Of a stretch of DNA of 64,000 nt, positions 49,645-61,600 are shown in pieces. The first letter of the stretch is position 1; every line of letters starts with the position of its first letter. The notes beneath the pieces were generated by a model. That model was given only the letters and a program-made list of their open reading frames with translations, made no database searches and was not told the origin of the DNA. A program made the translations under genes and the position numbers. This DNA is from Xylocopa sonorina. Its lineage: Eukaryota > Arthropoda > Insecta > Hymenoptera > Apidae. The stretch spans positions 124,001-188,000 of the forward strand of contig NW_027490449.1 of the NCBI RefSeq assembly GCF_050948175.1, given 5' to 3'.

Positions 49645-52600
49645 AAACGCGATATCGCATCTCACTGCTATGTTTCATGAGAAGATATAATAATCATTGC
49701 GAAGTGTCATGTATATCTCGTATTCACGTCAAAAGAATGTAATTGCGACACTTCCATGCTAGGAAATAGCGTTTGCAGATGTCTTAAGTATCGTAGCAAT
49801 AGAGTTCTAATGCTTTTTAAAACGAGATGCCTCATTTCATTTCTATGTTCCGTGATAAGATATAATATTCATTGTGGAGTGTCATGTATACCTCGTATTC
49901 ACTTCAAATGAATGTAAATGCGACACTTCCATGCTAGGAAGTAGCGGTTGCAGATGTCTACGTATCGTAGCAATAGGGTTCTAATGCTTCTTAAGACGCG
50001 ATATCGCAACTCACTGCTATGTTTCATGATAAGATATAATATTCATTGCGAAGTGTCATGTATATCTCGTATTCACTTCAAACGAATGTAAATGCGACAC
50101 TTCCATGCTAGGAATTGGCGTTTGCAGATGTCTACGTATCGTAGCAATAGAGTTCTAATGCTTCTTAAAACGCGATATCGCATCCCACTGCTATGTTTCA
50201 TGAGAAGATATAATATGCATTATGGAGTGATATGTATACCTCGTACTCACTTCAAAAGAAAGTAAATGCGACCCTTCCATGCTAGGGAATAGCCTTTGCA
50301 GATGTCTACGTATCGTAGCAATAGAGTTCTAATGCTTCTCGAAACGCGATATAGCACCTCATTCCTATGTTTCATGATAAGATATAATATTCATTGCGAA
50401 GTGTCATGTATATCTCGTATTCACTTCAAACGAATGTAAATGCGACACTTCCATGCTAGCAAATAGCGTTTGCAGATGTCTACGTATCGTAGCAATAGAG
50501 TTCTAATGCTTCTTAGAACGCGAAATCGCATCTCACTTTTATGTTTCATGATAAGATATAATATTCATTGCGAAGTGTCATGTATACCTCGTATTCACTT
50601 CAAAAGAATGAAAATGCGACACTTCCATGCTAGGAAATAGCGTTTGCAGATGTCTACGTATCGTAGCAATAGAGTTCTAGTGCTTCTAAAAACGCGATAT
50701 AGCACCTCATTCCTATGTTTCATGATAAGATATAATATTCATTGCGAACTGTCATGTATATCTCGTATTCACTTCAAATGAATGTAAATGCGACACTTCC
50801 ATGCTAGGAAATAGCGTTTGTAAATGTCTACGTATCGTAGCAATCGAGTTCCAATGCTTCTTAGAACGCGATATCGCATCTCACTTTTATGTTTCATGAT
50901 AAGATATAATATTCATTGCGAAGTGTCATGTATACCTCGTATTCACTTCAAAAGAATATAAATGCGACACTTCCTTGCTAGGAAATAGCGTTTCCAGATG
51001 ACTACGTATCGTAGCAATAGAGTTCTAATGCTTCTTAAAACGCGATATCGCATCTCACTGCTACGTTTCAAGAGAAGATATAATGTTCATTCCGAAGTGT
51101 CATGTATATCTTGTATTCACATCAAAAGAATGTAAATGCGACACTTACATGCTAGGAAATAGCGTCTGCAGATGTCTACGTATCGTAGCAATAGAGTTCT
51201 AATGCTTTTTACAACGAGATGTCGCATCTCATATCTATGTTTCATGGTCAGATATAATATTCATTGCGAAGTGTCATGTATACCTCGTATTCACTTCAAA
51301 AGGATGTAAATGCAACACTTCCTTGCTAGGAAATAGCGTTTCCAGATGACTACGTGTCGAAACAATAGAGTTCCAATGCTTCCTAAAACGCGATATTCCA
51401 TCTCCCTTCTATGTTTCATGATAAGGTATAATATTCATTGCGAAGTGTCATGTATACCTCGTATTCACTTCAAATGAATGAAAATGCGGCACTTCCATGC
51501 TAGGAAATAGCGTTTGCAGATGTCTACGTATCACAGCAATAGAGTACTAATGCTTCTTAAAACGAGATGTCGTATTTCATATCTATGTTTCGTAATAAGA
51601 TATAATATTCATTGTGTAATGTTATGTATACCTCGTATTCACTTCAGTGGAATGTAAGTGCGAATTTTCCTTGCTAGGAAATAGAGTTTGCAGATGTCTA
51701 CGTATCGCAGCAATAGAGTTCCAATGCTTCCTAAAACGCGATATCGCATCTCCCTTCTATGTTTCATGATAAGATATAATATTCATTGCGAAGTGTCATG
51801 TATATCTCGTATTCACTTCAAACGAATGTAATTGCGGCACTTACATGCTAGGAAATAGCGTTTGCAGATGTCTACGTATCGTAGCAATAGAGTTCTAATG
51901 CTTCTTAAAACGCGATATCGCATCTCACTGCTAAGTTTCATGATAAGATATAATATTCATTATGGAGTGATATGTATACCTCGTACTCACTTCAAAAGAA
52001 TGGAAATGCGACCCTTCCATGCTAGGGAATAGCCTTTGCAAATGTCTACGTATCGTAGCAATAGAGTTCTAATGCTTCTTAAAGCGCGATATCGCATCTC
52101 ACTGCTATGTTTCATGAGAAGATATAATATTCATTATGGAGTGTTATGTATACCTCGTACTCACTTCAAAAGAAAGTAAATGCGACCCTTCTATGCTAGG
52201 GAATAGCCTTTGCAGATGTCTACGTATCGTAGCAATAGAGTTCTAATTCTTCTTAGAACGCGAAATCGCATCTCACTTATATGTTTCATGATAAGATATA
52301 ATATTCATTGCGAAGTGTCATGTATACCTCGTATTCACTTCAAAAGAATGTAAGTGCGACACTTCCATGCTAGGAAATAGCGTTTGCAGATGTCTACGTA
52401 TCGCAGCAATAGAGTTCTAATGCTTCTTAAAACGCGATATCGCATCTCACTGCTATGTTTCATGAGAAGATATAATATTCATTGCGAAGTGTCATGTATA
52501 TCTCGTATTCACGTCAAAAGAATGTAATTGCGACACTTCCATGCTAGGAAATAGCGTTTGCAGATGTCTTAAGTATCGTAGCAATAGAGTTCTAATGCTT

Positions 52601-52656
52601 TTTAAAACGAGATGCCTCATTTCATTTCTATGTTCCGTGATAAGATATAATATTCA
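49645..52656 (+). repeat. 16-monomer higher-order family, copy C
   Basis: Matches about 43727-46738 at offset 5,918 bp over about 3.0 kb, spanning the A-B junction. GTCTTAAGTATCG recurs at about 49782 and 52567, and GAATTTTCCTTGC at about 51661. It begins with AATAATCATTGCG near 49,689, as copy A does, so it was copied from the A/B region. It ends where the large duplication begins, at 52635-52656. Confidence 0.88.
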
Positions 52657-55600
52657 TTGCGAAGTGTCATGTATAGCTCGTATTCACTTCTAAAGAATGT
52701 AAATGCGTCTATTCCTTGCTAGGAAACAGCGTTTGCAGGTGCCTACGTATCGTAGCAATAGAGTTCTGATCTTTCTTAGATCGTGATATAGCATCTCATT
52801 TCTATGTCTCGTGATGAGATATAATGTTCTTTGCGAAGTGCCATGTATACCTCGTTTTCACTTCAAAAGAAAGTAAATGCGACTACTGCTTGCTAGGAAA
52901 TAGGGTTTGCAGATGTCTACGTATCGTAGAAATAGAGTTCTAATGCTACTTAAATCGCGATATCGCATCTCATTTGTATGTTTCGTGATAAGTTATAATA
53001 TTCATTGCGAAGTGTCATGTATACCTCGTATTCACTCCAAAAGAATGTAAATGCGACTATTGCTTGCTACGAAATAGCGTTTGCAGATGTCTACGTATCG
53101 TAGCTATAGAGTTCTGATGCTACTTAAATCGCGATATCGCATCTCATTTATATGTTTCGTGATAAGATATAATATTCATTGCGAAGTGTCATGTATACCT
53201 CGTATTCACACCAAAAGAATGTAAATGCGACTATTGCTTGCTACGAAATAGCGTTTGCATATGTCTACGTATCGTAGCAATAGAGTTCTAATGCTACTTA
53301 AATCGCGATATCGCAACTCCTATATATGTTTCGTAATAAGATATAATATTCATTGCGAAGTGTCATGTATACCACGTATTCACTTCAAAAGAATGTAAGT
53401 GCGACACTTCCATGCTAGGAAATAGCGTTTGCAGATGTCTACGTATCGTAGCAATAGTGTTCTAATGCTTCTAAAAACGCGATATGGCACCTCTCCCCTA
53501 TGTTTCATGATAAGATATAATACTCATTGCGAAGTGTCATGTATACCTCGTATTCTCTCCAATCGAATGTAAATGCGACACTTCCTTGCTAGGAAATGGC
53601 GTATTCAGATGTCTACGTATCGTAGCAATGGTGTTTTAATGCTACTTAAATTGCGATATCGCATCTCACTTCTATGTTTCGTGATAAGATATAACAATCA
53701 TTGCGAAGTGTCATGTATACCTCGTATTCACTCCAAAAGAATGTAAATGCGACTATTGCTTGCTAGGAAATAGCGTTTGCAGATTTCTACGTATCGTAGC
53801 AATAGAGTTCTGATGCTACTTAAATCGCGATATCGCATCTCATTTATATGTTTCGTGATAAGATATAATATTCATTGCGAAGTGTAATGTATACCACGTA
53901 TTCACTTCAAAAGAATGTAAGTGCGACACTTCCATGCTAGGAAATAGCGTTTGCAGATGTCTCCGCATCGAGGCCATAGAGTTCTAATGCTTCTTAAAAC
54001 GCGATATCGCATCTCTCTTCTATGTTTCATGATAAGGTATAATATTCATTGCGAAGTGTCAGGTATACCTCGTATTCACTTCAAAAGAATGTAAATGCAA
54101 TACTTCCATGCTAGGAAATAGCGTCTGCAGATGTCTACGCGTCGGTGCAATATAGTTCTAATGCTTCTTAAAACGCGATATCGCATCTCATTTCTATGTT
54201 TCGTGATAAGATATAACAATCATTGCGAAGTGTCATGTATACCTCGTATTCACTCCAAAAGAATGTAAATGCGACACTTCCATGCTAGGAAATAGCGTTT
54301 CCAGATGTCCCCGCATCGAGGCCATAGAGTTCTAATGCCTCTTACAACGCGATATCGCATCTCTCTTCTATGTTTCATGATAAGATATAATATTCATTGC
54401 GAAGTGTCATGTATACCTCGTATTCAATTCAAAAGTATGTAAATGCGATTATTGCCTGCTAGGATATAGCGTTTGCAGATGTCTACGTATCGTAGCAATA
54501 GTGTTCTTATGCTACTTAAATCGCGATATCGCATCTCATTTATATGTTTCGTGATAAGGTATAATATTCATTGCGAAGTGCCATGTATATCTCGTATTCA
54601 ATTCAAAAGAATGTAAGTGCGGCACTTCCATGCTAGGTAATAGCGTTTGCAGATATCTCCGCATCGAGGCTATAGAGTTCTAATGCTTCTTAAAACGCGA
54701 AATCGCATCTCACTTCTATGTTTCATGATAAGATATAATATTCATTGCGAAGTGTCATGTATAGCTCGTATTCACTTCTAAAGAATGTAAGTGCGTCTAT
54801 TCCTTGCTAGGAAACAGCGTTTGCAGGTGCCTACGTATCGTAGCAATAGAGTTCTGATGTTTCTTAGATCGTGATATAGCATCTCATTTCTATGTCTCGT
54901 GATGAGATATAATGTTCTTTGCGAAGTGCCATGTATACCTCGTTTTCACTTCAAAAGAAAGTAAATGCGACTACTGCTTGCTAGGAAATAGGGTTTGCAG
55001 ATGTCTGCGTATCGTAGAAATAGAGTTCTAATGCTACTTAAATCGCGATATCGCATCTCATTTGTATGTTTCGTGATAAGTTATAATATTCATTGCGAAG
55101 TGTCATGTATACCTCGTATTCACTCCAAAAGAATGTAAATGCGACTATTGCTTGCTACGAAATAGCGTTTGCAGATGTCTACGTATCGTAGCTATAGAGT
55201 TCTGATGCTACTTAAATCGCGATATCGCATCTCATTTCTATGTTTCGTGATAAGATATAATAATCATTGCGAAGTGTCATGTACACCTCGTTTTCAATTC
55301 AAAAGAAAGTAAATGCGACTACTGCTTGCTGGGAAATCGCGTTTGCAGATGTCTACGTATCGTAGCAATAGAGTTCTAATGTTACTTAAATCGCAATATC
55401 GCATCTCATTTATATGTTTCGTGATAAGATATAATATTCATTGCGAAGTGTCATGTGCACCTCGTATTCACTTCAAAAGAATGTAAGTGCGACACTTCCA
55501 TGCTAGGAAATAGCGTTTGCAGATGTTTCCGCATCGAGGCCATAGAGTTCTAATGCTTCTTAAAACGCGAAATCGCATCTCTCTTCTATGTTACATGGTA

Positions 55601-58600
55601 AGATATAATATTCATTGCGAAGTGTCAGGTATACCTCGTATTCACTTCAAAAGAATGTAAATGCGATACTTCCATGCTAGGAAATAGCGTCTGCAGATGT
55701 CTACGCGTCGGTGCAATATAGTTCTAATGCTTCTTAAAACGCGATATCGCATCTCATTTCTATGTTTCGTGATAAGATATAACAATCATTGCGAAGTGTC
55801 ATGTATACCTCGTATTCACTCCAAAAGAATGTAAATGCGACTATTGCTTGCTAGGAAATAGCGTTTGCAGATTTCTACGTATCATAGCAATAGAGTTCTG
55901 ATGCTACTTAAATCGCGATATCGCATCTCATTTATATGTTTCATGATAAGGTATAATATTCATTGGGAAGTGACATGTATGCCTCGTATTCATTTCAAAA
56001 GAATGAAAATGAGAGTATTGCTTGCTAACAAATGGCGTCTGCAGATGTCTACGTATCGTAGCAATAAAGTTCTAATGCTACTTAAATCGCGATATCGCAT
56101 CTCATCTATATGTTTCGTGATAAGATATAATACTTACTGCGAAGTGTCATGTATACCTCGTATTCACTTCAAAAGAATGTAAGTGCGACACTTCCATGCT
56201 AGGAAATGGCGTTTCCAGATGTCCCCGCATCGAGGCCATAGAGTTCTAATGCTTCTTACAACGCGATATCGCATCTCTCTTCTATGTTACATGATAAGAT
56301 ATAATATTCATTGCGAAGTGTCAGGTATACCTCGTATTCACTTCAAAAGAATGTAAATGCGATACTTCCATGCTAGGAAATAGCGTCTGCAGATGTCTAC
56401 GCGTCGGTGCAATATAATTCTAATGCTTCTTAAAACGCGATATCGCATCTCACTTCTATGTTTCATGATAAGATATAATATTCATTGCGAAGTGTCATGT
56501 ATACCTCGTATTCCCTCCAAACGAATGTAAATGCGACTCTTCCTTGCTAGGAAATGGCGTATTCAGATGTCTACGTATCGTAGCAATAGAGTTCTAATGC
56601 TAGTTTAATCGCGATATCGCATCTCATTTATATGGTTCGTGATAAGGTATAATATTCATCGCGAAGTGTCAGGTATACCTCGTATTCACTTCAAAAGAAT
56701 GTAAATGCGACACTTCCATGCTAGGAAATAGCGTCTGCAGATGTCTACGCGTCGAGGCAATAGAGTTCTAATGCTTCTTAAAACGCGATATCGAATTTCA
56801 ATTCTATGTTTCACTATAAGATATAATATTCATTGCGAAGTGTCATGTATACCTCGTATTCACATCAAAAGAATGTAAATGCGACTATTCCTTGCTAGGG
56901 CATAGCGTTTGCAGATGCCTACGTATCGTAGCAATAGGGTTCTAATGCTTCTTAGATCGCGATATCGCATCTCATATCTATGTATCGTGATAAGTTATAA
57001 TATTCATTCCGAAGTGTCATGTAAACCTCGAATTCAATTCAAAAGAATGTAAATGCGACTATTGGTTGCTAGGAAATAGCAATTGCAGATGTCTACGTAT
57101 CGTAGCAATAGAGTTCTAATGCTTCTCAAAACGCGATATCGCATCTCATTTCTATGTTTCCCGATAAGATATAATATTCATTGCGAATTGTCATGTACAC
57201 CTCGTTTTCATTTCAAACGAATGTAAATGCGACACATCCTTGCTAGGAAATGGCGTATTCAGATGTCTACGTATCGTAGCAATAGAGTTCTAATGCTACT
57301 TGAATCGCAATATCGCATCTCATTTATATGTTTCTTGATAAGATATAATATTCATCGCGAAGTGTCAGGTATACCTCGTATTCACTTCAAAAGAATGTAA
57401 ATGCGACACTTCCATGCTAGGAAGTAGCATCTGCAGATGTCTACGCGTCGAGGTAATAGAGTTCAAATGCTTCTTAAAACGCGATATCGAATCTCAATTC
57501 TATGTTTCATTATAAGATGTAATATTAATTGCGAAGTGTCATGTATACCTCGTATTCACTTCAAAAGGACGTAAGTGCGACACTTCCATGCTAGGAAATA
57601 GCGTTTGCAGATGTCTCCGCATCGAGGCCATAGAGTTCTAATGAATCTTAAATCGCGATAACGCATCTCTCTTCTATGTTTCATGATAAGATATAATATT
57701 CATCGCGAAGTGTCATGTATTCCTCGAATTCTCTCCAAACGAATGTAAATGCGACACTTCCTTGCTAGGAAATGGCGTATTCAAATGTCTACGTATCGTA
57801 GAAATAGAGTTCTAATGCTACTTAAATCGCGATATCGCATCTCATTTTATATGTTTCGTGATAAGATATAATATTCATTGCGAAGTGTCATGTACACATC
57901 GTTTTCACTTCAAAAGAATGAAAATGCGAGTATTGCTTGCTAGGAAACAGCGTTTGCAGATGTCTACGTATCGTAGCAATAAAGTTCTAATGCTACTTAA
58001 ATCGCGATATCGCATCTCATCTATATGTTTCGTGATAAGATATAATATTTACTGCGAAGTGTCATGTATACCTCGTATTCACTTCAAAAGAATGTAAATG
58101 CGACACTTCCATGCTAGGAAATAGCGTTTCCAGATGTCCCCGCATCGAGGCCATGGAGTTCTAATGCTTCTTACAACGCGATATCGCATCTCTCTTCTAT
58201 GTTTCATGATAAGATATAATATTCATTGCGAAGTGTCATGTATACCTCGTATTCAATTCAAAAGTATGTAAATGCGATTATTGCCTGCTAGGAAATAGCG
58301 TTTGCAGATGTCTACGTATCGTAGCAATAGTGTTCTAATGCTACTTAAATCGCGATATCGCATCTCATTTATATGTTTCGTGATAAGGTATAATATTCAT
58401 TGCGAAGTGCCATGTATATCTCGTATTCAATTCAAAAGAATGTAAGTGCGGCACTTCCATGCTAGGTAATAGCGTTTGCAGATATCTCCGCATCGAGGCC
58501 ATAGAGTTCTAATGCTTCTTAAAACGCGAAATCGCATCTCACTTCTATGTTTCATGATAAGATATAATATTCATTGCGAAGTGTCATGTATAGCTCGTAT

Positions 58601-61600
58601 TCACTTCTAAAGAATGTAAATGCGTCTATTCCTTGCTAGGAAACAGCGTTTGCATGTGCCTACGTATCGTAGCAATAGAGTTCTGATGTTTCTTAGATAG
58701 CGATATCGCATCTCATTCCTATGTATCGTGATAAATTATAATATTCATTCCGAAGTGTCATGTAAACCTCGAATTCACTTCAAAAGAATGTAAATGCGAC
58801 TATTGGTTGCTAGGAAATAGCGATTGCAGATGTCTACGTATCGTAGCAATAGAGTTCTAATGCTTCTCAAAACGCGATATCGCATCTCATTTCTATGTTT
58901 CCCGATAAAATATAATATTCATTGCGAAGTGTCATGTACACCTCGTATTCATTTCAAAAGAATGTAAATGCGACACTTCCATGCAAGGAAATAGCGACTG
59001 CAGATGTCTACGCGTCGAGGCAATAGAGTTCTAATGCTTCTTAAAACGCGATATCGCATCTCACTTCTATGTTTCATGATAAGATATAATATTCATTGCG
59101 AAGTGTCATGTATACCTCGTATTCCCTCCAAACGAATGTAAATGCGACACATCCTTGCTAGGAAATGGCGTATTCAGATGTCTACGTATCGTAGCAATAG
59201 AGTTCTAATGCTACTTGAATCGCAATATCGCATCTCATTTATATGTTTCTTGATAAGATATAATATTCATCGCGAAGTGTCAGGTATACCTCGTATTCAC
59301 TTCAACAGAATGTAAATGCGACACTTCCATGCTAGGAAGTAGCGTCTGCAGATGTCTACGCGTCGAGGCAATAGAGTTCTAATGCTTCTTAAAACGCGAT
59401 ATCGAACCTCAATTCTATGTTTCGTGATAAGATATAATATTCATTGCGAAGTGTCATGTACACATCGTTTTCACTTCAAAAGAATGAAAATACGAGTATT
59501 GCTTGCTAGGAAACAGCGTTTGCAGATGTCTACGTATCGTAGCAATAAAGTTCTAATGCTACTTAAATCGCGATATCGCATCTCATCTATATGTTTCGTG
59601 ATAAGATATAATATTTACTGCGAAGTGTCATGTATACCTCGTATTCACTTCAAAAGAATGTAAATGCGACACTTCCATGCTAGGAAATAGCGTTTCCAGA
59701 TGTCCCCGCATCGAGGCCATAGAGTTCTAATGCTTCTTACAACGCGATATCGCATCTCTCTTCTATGTTTCATGATAAGATATAATATTCATTGCGAAGT
59801 GTCATGTATACCTCGTATTCACTTCTAGAGAATGTAAATGCGTCTATTCCTTGCTAGGAAACAGCGTTTGCATGTGCCTACGTATCGTAGCAATAGAGTT
59901 CTGATGTTTCTTAGATAGCGATATCGCATCTCATTCCTATGTATCGTGATAAGTTATAATATTCATTCCGAAGTGTCATGTAAACCTCGAATTCACTTCA
60001 AAAGAATGTAAATGCGACTATTGGTTGCTAGGAAATAGCGATTGCAGATGTCTACGTATCGTAGCAATAGAGTTCTAATGCTTCTCAAAACGCGATATCG
60101 CATCTCATTTCTATGTTTCCCGATAAAATATAATATTCATTGCGAAGTGTCATGTACACCTCGTATTCATTTCAAAAGAATGTAAATGCGACACTTCCAT
60201 GCAAGGAAATAGCGACTGCAGATGTCTACGCGTCGAGGCAATAGAGTTCTAATGCTTCTTAAAACGCGATATCGCATCTCACTTCTATGTTTCATGATAA
60301 GATATAATATTCATTGCGAAGTGTCATGTATACATCGTATTCCCTCCAAACGAATGTAAATGCGACACATCCTTGCTAGGAAATGGCGTATTCAGATGTC
60401 TACGTATCGTAGCAATAGAGTTCTAATGCTACTTGAATCGCAATATCGCATCTCATTTATATGTTTCTTGATAAGATATAATATTCATCGCGAAGTGTCA
60501 GGTATACCTCGTATTCACTTCAACAGAATGTAAATGCGACACTTCCATGCTAGGAAGTAGCGTCTGCAGATGTCTACGCGTCGAGGCAATAGAGTTCTAA
60601 TGCTTCTTAAAACGCGATATCGAATCTCAATTCTATGTTTCATTATAAGATGTAATATTCATTGCGAAGTGTCATGTATACCTCGTATTCACTTCAAAAG
60701 AACGTAAGTGCGACACTTCCATGCTAGGAAATAGCGTATGCAGATGTCTACGCGTCGGGGCAATATAGTTCTAATGCTTCTTAAAACGCGATATCGCATC
60801 TCACTTATATGTTACATGATAAGATATAATATTCAATGCGAAGTGTCATGTATACCCCGTATTCACTTCAAAAGAACGTAAGTGCGACACTTCCATGCTA
60901 GGAAATAGCGTATGCAGATGTCTACGCGTCGGGGCAATATAGTTCTAATGCTTCTTAAAACGCGATATCGCATCTCACTTCTGTGTTTCATGATAAGATA
61001 TAATATTCAATGCGAAGTGTCATGTACACCTTGGTTTCAATTCAAAAGAAAGTAAATGCGACTACTGCTTGCTGGGAAATAGCGTTTGCAGATGTCTACG
61101 TATCGTAGCAATAGAGTTCTAATGCTACTTAAATCGCAATATCGCATCTCATTTATATGTTTCGTGATAAGATATAATATTCATTGCGAAGTGTCATGTG
61201 CACCTCGTATTCACTTCAAAAGAATGTAAGTGCGACACTTCCATGCTAGGAAATAGCGTTTGCAGATGTTTCCGCATCGAGGCCATGGAGTTCTAATGCT
61301 TCTTAAAACGCGATATCGCTTCTCTCTTCTATGTTTCATGATATGATATAATATTCATTGCGAAGTGTCATGTATACCTCGTATTCACTTCAAGAGAATG
61401 TAAATGCGATACTTCCATGCTAGGAAATAGCGTTTGCAGGTGTCTCCGCATCGAGGCCATAGAGTTCTAGTGAATCTTAAAACGCGATAACGCATCTCTC
61501 TTCTATGTTTCATGATAAGATATAATATTCATTGCGAAGTGTCATGTATTCCTCGAATTCTCTCCAAACGAATGTAAATGCGACACTTCCTTGCTAGGAA

